Source: Herbihabitans rhizosphaerae (GTDB taxonomy: Bacteria; Actinomycetota; Actinomycetes; Mycobacteriales; Pseudonocardiaceae). From it: a stretch of 64,000 nt of DNA. The notes under the pieces were generated by a model that was given only the letters and a program-made list of their open reading frames with translations, was not told the origin of the DNA and made no database searches. The stretch spans positions 62,001 through 126,000 of the forward strand of contig NZ_SGWQ01000011.1 of NCBI RefSeq assembly GCF_004216555.1, given 5' to 3'. How positions within the stretch are numbered: the first letter of the stretch is position 1; every line of letters starts with the position of its first letter. Below are positions 58,910 through 64,000 of the stretch, one piece after another. Position numbers and translations under genes: made by a program.

Positions 58910-60270
58910 CAGTCCCGGTGCTCGGGCGGGGCGGGTTCGGCGATTTCGTCGCCCGTGCCCGCACCGCCGGGGAACTCGTCGTCCAGCCGAGGATGGGGTT
59001 CAGCGACCCGGTGGACATGCGCGCCGGGTTACAGGCGGTGAAGGCGGCGGGGGCCACCACGGTGGGCACCCTCACGCTGGACAGCTACACCCGAGTGGGC
59101 GACCTGCGCAACGCGGAGAAGGCGCTCAGCGACGGGGTGCGGCTCAACGGGTACCCGATCGTCAACTACGACGAGGCCACCACCCGCGCCGTGCTCGCCG
59201 GTGTGCGCGGCACCGACTTCCCGGTGCAGGTGCGGCACGGCTCGGCGGTGCCGCTGGACATCTTCGCCGCGCTGATGCGCGCCGGTATCGACGCCACCGA
59301 GGGCGGGCCGGTGTCCTACTGCCTGCCCTACGGACGCACCCCGCTCGACGAGTCGGTGCGCAACTGGACACGGTGCTGCGAATTGTTCGTGTGGCTGCGC
59401 GAATTCGGTATGGAGCCGCATCTGGAGACGTTCGGCGGCTGCATGATGGGACAATTGTGCCCGCCGAGCCAACTGGTCGCGATCAGCGCGCTCGAAGCGC
59501 TTTTCTTCTACCGGTTCGGGATTCGCAGCATTTCCGCGAGCTATGCCCAGCAGACCAATATGGAGCAGGATCGCGAGGCCGTGGCGGCGCTGCGGCGGTT
59601 GTGCGCGGAGCTGTTGCCGGCGGCACAGTGGCACGTGGTGATCTACGGCTACATGGGTGTCTACCCGGCCTCCGACGAGGGCGCGTACGCCCTGCTCGGC
59701 CGGTCCGCCGAGCTGGCCGTGGCGAGCGGTTCCGAGCGGCTGATCGTCAAGACCGTCGCCGAGGCGCGGCGCATCCCGACCATCGAGGAGAACGTCTCAG
59801 CGCTCGAGTTCGCCGCCGGCGTGGCGCACGACACCGACCCGGCCGACTACCCGGCGGTCGATCAGGACTCGCAGGTGTATGCCGAGGCCAGGGCGCTGGT
59901 GGACGCGGTGCTCGACCTCGACGACGACCTCGGCCGGGCGCTGTTGCTCGCGTTCAAGCGCGGCTATCTGGACATCCCGTACTGCCTGCACCCGGACAAC
60001 ATGGGCTCGGCCCGCAGCTACATCGACGACGACGGGCGGCTGCGCTGGGCCGAGCTGGGCTCGCTGCCGCTCGGGTCGGTGGTGGACAAGGTGAGCCCGC
60101 GCAAGGTCGCCTCGGCCGATCTGCTCACCGCGCTGTCCTACGTGCGCCACACCTACGACGACGCCGCACTCGAGCACGCTGCGGCGAGAACCATTTCCGG
60201 CACCGAGCACGTGCTGCCGAGAAAGCAGCACGAGCGGCACGGGATTGCCCGGACACGACGGGGCCGTTAG
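58906..60270 (+). CDS. vinI: Glutamate mutase large (catalytic) subunit, VinI type
   Basis: 454 residues from ATG 58906. Typical features of MutE/GlmE: VVQPRMGFSDPVDMRAGL, TLTLDSYTRVGD, PVQVRHGSAVPLDIF, TEGGPVSYCLPYGR, ETFGGCMMGQLCPP and the SYAQQTNMEQD segment; the conserved HG and Arg residues of the glutamate pocket appear in place. With the small subunit and adenosylcobalamin it supplies 3-methylaspartate for the starter. The end of the gene contains part of the next promoter's G-box array. Confidence 0.95.
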   Translation: MTVPVLGRGGFGDFVARARTAGELVVQPRMGFSDPVDMRAGLQAVKAAGATTVGTLTLDSYTRVGDLRNAEKALSDGVRLNGYPIVNYDEATTRAVLAGVRGTDFPVQVRHGSAVPLDIFAALMRAGIDATEGGPVSYCLPYGRTPLDESVRNWTRCCELFVWLREFGMEPHLETFGGCMMGQLCPPSQLVAISALEALFFYRFGIRSISASYAQQTNMEQDREAVAALRRLCAELLPAAQWHVVIYGYMGVYPASDEGAYALLGRSAELAVASGSERLIVKTVAEARRIPTIEENVSALEFAAGVAHDTDPADYPAVDQDSQVYAEARALVDAVLDLDDDLGRALLLAFKRGYLDIPYCLHPDNMGSARSYIDDDGRLRWAELGSLPLGSVVDKVSPRKVASADLLTALSYVRHTYDDAALEHAAARTISGTEHVLPRKQHERHGIARTRRGR

Positions 60271-60303
60271 GGGTTCAGCTGGGGTGGCACCTCAAACTAC
60301 CGT
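60260..60303 (+). promoter_or_regulatory. Cluster-type promoter of the loading PKS
   Basis: GGGG tracts start at 60260, 60270 and 60281 (steps 10 and 11). The middle one is in TTAGGGGTT. TACCGT at 60298-60303 lies 23 bp after TAGGGGT. The array overlaps the last codons and stop of the VinI-like gene. Confidence 0.6.
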
Positions 60304-60358
60304 CGAATTTTGAAGTACTGCGTTTCGATTTCGCCTGCCAATGTAGTGGAGTGCGCGG

Positions 60359-63300
60359 ATGAGCGAGTCCGAAATCGTCGAGCCCGGAGAAACCGTGACC
60401 GAGGGGACGGAAAGCGCGCTCGCCCAGCGACTGCGCGGTCTGCCGGCCGGGGAGCAGGCGAAGGTCATCCTGGACCTGGTGCACGACGCGACCGTGGCCG
60501 CGTTGCGGTCGGTGCGTCCGGACGCGCCGGGCACGGTGAACACCGACGCGCCGTTCCACGAGCTGGGTTTCGACTCGCTGGCCGCGGTCGAGCTGCACGC
60601 CCGGCTGGCCGAGCAGACCGGCATGGAGGTGCCGGTCACCGTCGCGTTCGACTACCCGACGCCGGCCGTGCTGGCCAAGTATCTGCGCGCCGAGGCGCTG
60701 GGGTTGGCCGACGAGGCACCCGAGCCGACCGGGGTCACGATGGTCGACGACGACCCGATCGCGATCGTGTCGATCGGCTGCCGCTACCCGGGCGGCTCGT
60801 CGTCCCCGGAAGCGTTGTGGTCGCTGGTCTCCGGCGAGCAGCACGTCATCTTCGACATGCCGACCGACCGCGGCTGGGACGTGGACGGCATCTACGACCC
60901 GGACCCCGGCACGCCGGGCAAGACCTACGTGCGCGAGGGCGGCTACCTGCCCGACGCCGGTGACTTCGACGCGGAGCTGTTCGGCATCTCCCCGCGCGAG
61001 GCGTCGGCCATGGACCCGCAGCAGCGGCTCGTGCTGGAGACCGCGTGGGAGGCGTTCGAGCGCGCCGGGATCGACCCGACTTCGTTGCGCGGCAGCCAGT
61101 CCGGCGTGTTCATCGGTGCTGAGCCGCAGGAGTACGGACCGCGGCTGCACGAGGCGCCCGAGGGCCTGGACGGCTACCTGCTGACCGGCAACGCGCCGAG
61201 TGTTGTCTCCGGGCGGGTGGCCTACTCGCTCGGACTGGAGGGCCCGACCCTCACCCTGGACACCGCGTGCTCCGGCTCGCTGGTCGCGTTGCACCTCGCC
61301 GCGCAGTCGTTGCGCATGGGCGAGTGCTCGCTGGCGCTGGCCGGCGGTGTGGCGATCATGGGCAGCCCCGGCACGCTGACCGCGTTCAGCCGGCAGCGCG
61401 GGCTCGCCCCGGACGGCAAGTGCAAGGCGTTCGCGGGTGCGGCCGACGGCACCGGGTTCGCCGAGGGTGTCGGCGTGCTGCTGTTGGAGCGGTTGTCCGA
61501 CGCGCGTCGCAACGGACACCCGGTCATCGCAATCGTGCGCGGCAGTGCGATCAACCAGGACGGTGCGAGCAACGGCATCACCGCGCCGAACGGTCCCGCG
61601 CAGCAGCGGGTGATCCGGCAGGCGCTGGCCAACGCGCGGATCACCCCGTCCGACGTGGACGCGGTCGAGGCGCACGGCACCGGCACCCGGCTCGGCGACC
61701 CGATCGAGGCGCAGGCGATCCTCGCCACCTACGGGCAGAACCGCGAGGAGCCGTTGCGACTCGGCTCGGTGAAGTCGAACATCGGGCACACCCAGGCGGC
61801 GGCCGGCGCGGCCGGTGTGATCAAGATGATCATGGCGATGCGCAACGGCGTGCTGCCCCGCACGCTGCACGTGGACGAGCCGACCCCGCAGGTGAACTGG
61901 ACGGCCGGCAACGTCGAGCTGCTCACCGAAACCGTTGCGTGGCAGCCGAAGGACCGCCCCCGCCGGGCCGGCATTTCCTCGTTCGGCGTGAGCGGCACCA
62001 ACGCGCACGTGGTGCTGGAGGAGCCGCCGGCCGTCGAGGTCGACGAGCCGGAGGCGCTGCCGTCGTCCGGATCGGTGCTGCCGCTGCCGCTTGCCGGCAA
62101 GAGCGCCGAGGCACTGGCCGGGCAGGCCGGCAAGCTCCAGTCCTTTGTGGACTCCTCCGAGGACGCGCTGGCCGACCTGGGCCTCTCGCTGGCCACCACC
62201 CGCGCCGGCCTCGAACACCGCGCGGTCGTTCTCGCCGCCGACACGACCGAGGCCGCTCAGGGGCTCGCGGCACTCGCCGCGGGCGATGAGGGTGCCAATG
62301 TGATCACCGGCTCGGTGGTCGGCGGCAAGCTCGCGTTCCTGTTCACCGGCCAGGGTTCGCAACGGCTGGCCATGGGCCGGCAGCTGTACCAGACCTTCGA
62401 CGTGTTCGCCAAGGCGCTCGACGACGCGTGCGGCTACCTCGACCTGCAGTTGGAGCTGCCGCTGGGCGATGTGCTGTTCGCCGAGCCCGGGTCGGTGTTG
62501 GTGCCTCCTTCGCCGGCAGGCGCGGGTGACGCCGCGCTGCTGAACCAGACCGGGTATGCCCAGCCGGCACTGTTCGCCGTCGAGGTGGCGCTGTACCGGT
62601 TGCTGGAGTCGTGGGGCGTCACGCCGGACTTCCTTGCCGGGCACTCGATCGGCGAGCTGGCCGCGGCACACGTGTCCGGCGTGCTCTCCCTCGAGGACGC
62701 GGCGACCCTGGTGGCCGCACGCGGGCGGCTGATGCAGGAGCTGCCGTCCGGTGGCTCGATGGTGGCGATCCAGGCGACCGAGGACGAGGTCGCGCCGCTG
62801 CTTCCGGAGCAGGCCAGCATCGCGGCGATCAACGGGCCGTCCGCGGTCGTGGTGTCCGGTGTGTACAGTGCGGTCGCGGTGGTGGCCGAGCACTTCGAAT
62901 CGTTGGGGCGCAAGACGAAGCGGCTGACCGTGTCGCACGCGTTCCACTCGCCGCTGATGGAGCCGATGCTGGCGGAGTTCGGCCGGATCGCGGCCGTGCT
63001 GGACTACCGGCAGCCGCGCATTCCGGTGGTGTCGACCGTGCACGGGCGGCTGGCCACGGCCGACGAGCTGTGCGACCCGGAGTACTGGGTGCGCCAGGTA
63101 CGCGCGGCCGTGCGGTTCGCCGACGCGGTGCGCGAGCTGGAGGGCAAGGGCGTCACCACGTTCCTGGAGCTGGGCCCGGACGCGGTGCTGTCCGCGATGG
63201 GGCAGGACAGCGTGTCCACCGAGGACAGCGCGTTCCGGTCGGTGCTGCGCCGTGACCGCGACGAGGAGCGCGAGCTGGTCGGCGCGCTCGCGTTCGCGCA

Positions 63301-64000
63301 CGTGCGCGGGATTTCCCTGGACTGGCAGGCGTTCTACGCGGCACACGGTGGCTCGCGGACGGTCGAGCTGCCGACCTACGCGTTCCAGCACAAGCGCTAC
63401 TGGCTCACCCCGCCGGCCGCCGCGGGCGACGCCTCCGGGTTCGGTCAGGAGGCGGCCGAGCACCCGTTGGTTGGCGCGGTCGTCGGTTTGGCCGGCGGCG
63501 ACGGGGTGGTGCTGACCGGGCGGGTGTCGCTGCGGTCGCACCCGTGGCTGGCCGATCACGTGATCTCCGGGGTGCCGCTGCTGCCCGGCACGGCGTTCGT
63601 GGAGCTGGCGGTGCGCGCCGGCGACCAGGTCGGCTGCCGGGTGCTGGAGGAGCTGACGCTCGCCGCGCCACTGGTGCTGCCCGAGGACGGGAGCGTCGCA
63701 CTCCAGGTTGTCGTGTCCGACGTGGACACCTCGGGCCGGCGGACCGTGCGGCTGTACTCGCGTACCGAGGGTGCCGAGGAGTGGACGCTGCACGCGGACG
63801 GCGTGCTCGCCACGGCCGCCGACAAGATCGTCACCAAGGAGGGTGCCGGCCTCACCGAGTGGCCGCCCCTGCACGCGCAACCCGTTGACCTGCAAGGGTT
63901 CTACGACAATCTGGCGAACTCCGGCTACGAGTACGGCCCGTTGTTCCACGGCGTGCGCGCGGTGTGGAAGGGCGCGGACGGCGAGGCGTTCGCCGAGGTC
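60359..64000 (+). CDS. Loading PKS: ACP-KS-AT-DH... (VinP1 type), runs off the right edge
   Basis: 1214 codons inside the window, ATG 60359 (GGAG seven bases upstream), no stop reached. It begins with an ACP (about 35-110, [10 protein letters not shown] with Ser73) and has no docking helix, as expected of a loading protein receiving its starter from a discrete acyltransferase. Then come KS (about 130-560, TACSGS with Cys304), AT (Ser763 in GHSIGE, HAFH from 860: malonyl, with a roughly 20-residue Gly/Pro-rich insert near residue 715) and the start of a DH ([11 protein letters not shown] from His1067, active-type). The first condensation should therefore use malonyl-CoA and lead to a double bond or further reduction. 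KR, ER (if any) and ACP lie beyond the edge, as may later modules. It should pass its chain to the PKS at 6419. Confidence 0.96.
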   Translation, partial: MSESEIVEPGETVTEGTESALAQRLRGLPAGEQAKVILDLVHDATVAALRSVRPDAPGTVNTDAPFHELGFDSLAAVELHARLAEQTGMEVPVTVAFDYPTPAVLAKYLRAEALGLADEAPEPTGVTMVDDDPIAIVSIGCRYPGGSSSPEALWSLVSGEQHVIFDMPTDRGWDVDGIYDPDPGTPGKTYVREGGYLPDAGDFDAELFGISPREASAMDPQQRLVLETAWEAFERAGIDPTSLRGSQSGVFIGAEPQEYGPRLHEAPEGLDGYLLTGNAPSVVSGRVAYSLGLEGPTLTLDTACSGSLVALHLAAQSLRMGECSLALAGGVAIMGSPGTLTAFSRQRGLAPDGKCKAFAGAADGTGFAEGVGVLLLERLSDARRNGHPVIAIVRGSAINQDGASNGITAPNGPAQQRVIRQALANARITPSDVDAVEAHGTGTRLGDPIEAQAILATYGQNREEPLRLGSVKSNIGHTQAAAGAAGVIKMIMAMRNGVLPRTLHVDEPTPQVNWTAGNVELLTETVAWQPKDRPRRAGISSFGVSGTNAHVVLEEPPAVEVDEPEALPSSGSVLPLPLAGKSAEALAGQAGKLQSFVDSSEDALADLGLSLATTRAGLEHRAVVLAADTTEAAQGLAALAAGDEGANVITGSVVGGKLAFLFTGQGSQRLAMGRQLYQTFDVFAKALDDACGYLDLQLELPLGDVLFAEPGSVLVPPSPAGAGDAALLNQTGYAQPALFAVEVALYRLLESWGVTPDFLAGHSIGELAAAHVSGVLSLEDAATLVAARGRLMQELPSGGSMVAIQATEDEVAPLLPEQASIAAINGPSAVVVSGVYSAVAVVAEHFESLGRKTKRLTVSHAFHSPLMEPMLAEFGRIAAVLDYRQPRIPVVSTVHGRLATADELCDPEYWVRQVRAAVRFADAVRELEGKGVTTFLELGPDAVLSAMGQDSVSTEDSAFRSVLRRDRDEERELVGALAFAHVRGISLDWQAFYAAHGGSRTVELPTYAFQHKRYWLTPPAAAGDASGFGQEAAEHPLVGAVVGLAGGDGVVLTGRVSLRSHPWLADHVISGVPLLPGTAFVELAVRAGDQVGCRVLEELTLAAPLVLPEDGSVALQVVVSDVDTSGRRTVRLYSRTEGAEEWTLHADGVLATAADKIVTKEGAGLTEWPPLHAQPVDLQGFYDNLANSGYEYGPLFHGVRAVWKGADGEAFAEV

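Noticed and set aside
60359-60720. The loading ACP as the C-terminal end of an upstream PKS or a separate gene
   Set aside because: It has its own start, ribosome site and promoter, and the frame continues unbroken into the KS, as in VinP1-type loading proteins.

Overview
The window is high-GC actinobacterial DNA. Single-gene markers suggest a Pseudonocardiales-type filamentous actinomycete (Amycolatopsis/Saccharothrix-like). The reasons are an XRE/DUF5753 plus DUF397 pair, ESX-accessory genes with a PPE-like protein and an EspG-like protein, an ECF41 sigma factor, frequent GTG/TTG starts, and a heavily repeated 13-bp palindrome GTCCAC(A/T)GTGGAC. This assignment is an inference.

Most of the window is a type I polyketide cluster for a glycosylated macrolactam. 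The strongest evidence is a complete vicenistatin-type beta-amino-acid starter set at 51.4-60.3 kb: amidohydrolase (VinJ-like), dipeptidyl-ACP acyltransferase (VinK-like), free ACP (VinL-like), two adenylation enzymes (VinN- and VinM-like), PLP decarboxylase (VinO-like) and both glutamate mutase subunits (VinH/VinI-like). They are followed by a PKS that begins with a loading ACP and runs off the right edge. By analogy with vicenistatin: glutamate -> 3-methylaspartate -> carrier-bound 3-aminoisobutyrate -> N-alanyl protection -> transfer to the PKS -> removal of alanine -> lactam closure by the thioesterase.

Layout: 1-2.0 kb, efflux genes (ABC ATPase end, MFS pump). 2.1-4.5 kb, secreted penicillin-acylase-type Ntn hydrolase. 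4.8-6.0 kb, sugar transferase. 6.4-35.5 kb, three collinear PKS genes with six modules and a terminal TE. 35.6-48.0 kb, a block with no visible link to the pathway: GH47 mannosidase, a membrane-anchored protein with an HH...N...H motif, a four-gene operon of small unknown proteins, XRE/DUF397 regulators, an ESX-accessory operon, WXG100-like genes, and frameshifted sigma-factor and DoxX genes. 48.5-51.2 kb, three deoxysugar genes. 51.4-64 kb, starter genes and the loading PKS.

Reading the modules in order, the last six predict (inference) a C1-C13 segment with 2,4-diene and 4-methyl, 7-ketone, 9-hydroxyl and 10,12-diene. The 9-hydroxyl, or a reduced 7-oxygen, are possible sugar attachment sites. 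No 4,6-dehydratase, cytochrome P450 or pathway regulator is visible, so the cluster must extend past the right edge or use genes elsewhere.

The most notable regulatory observation is a shared promoter design in front of seven transcription units (MFS pump, glycosyltransferase, PKS, sugar operon, VinJ/K, VinM-O-H-I, loading PKS). Each has TAGGGGT as the box nearest the -10, or an upstream member of a tandem GGGG array with 10-11 bp steps. It lies 21-23 bp upstream of a TANCGT-like -10 and there is usually no -35. This box is absent from the 35.6-48 kb block, which marks that block as a passenger within the cluster.
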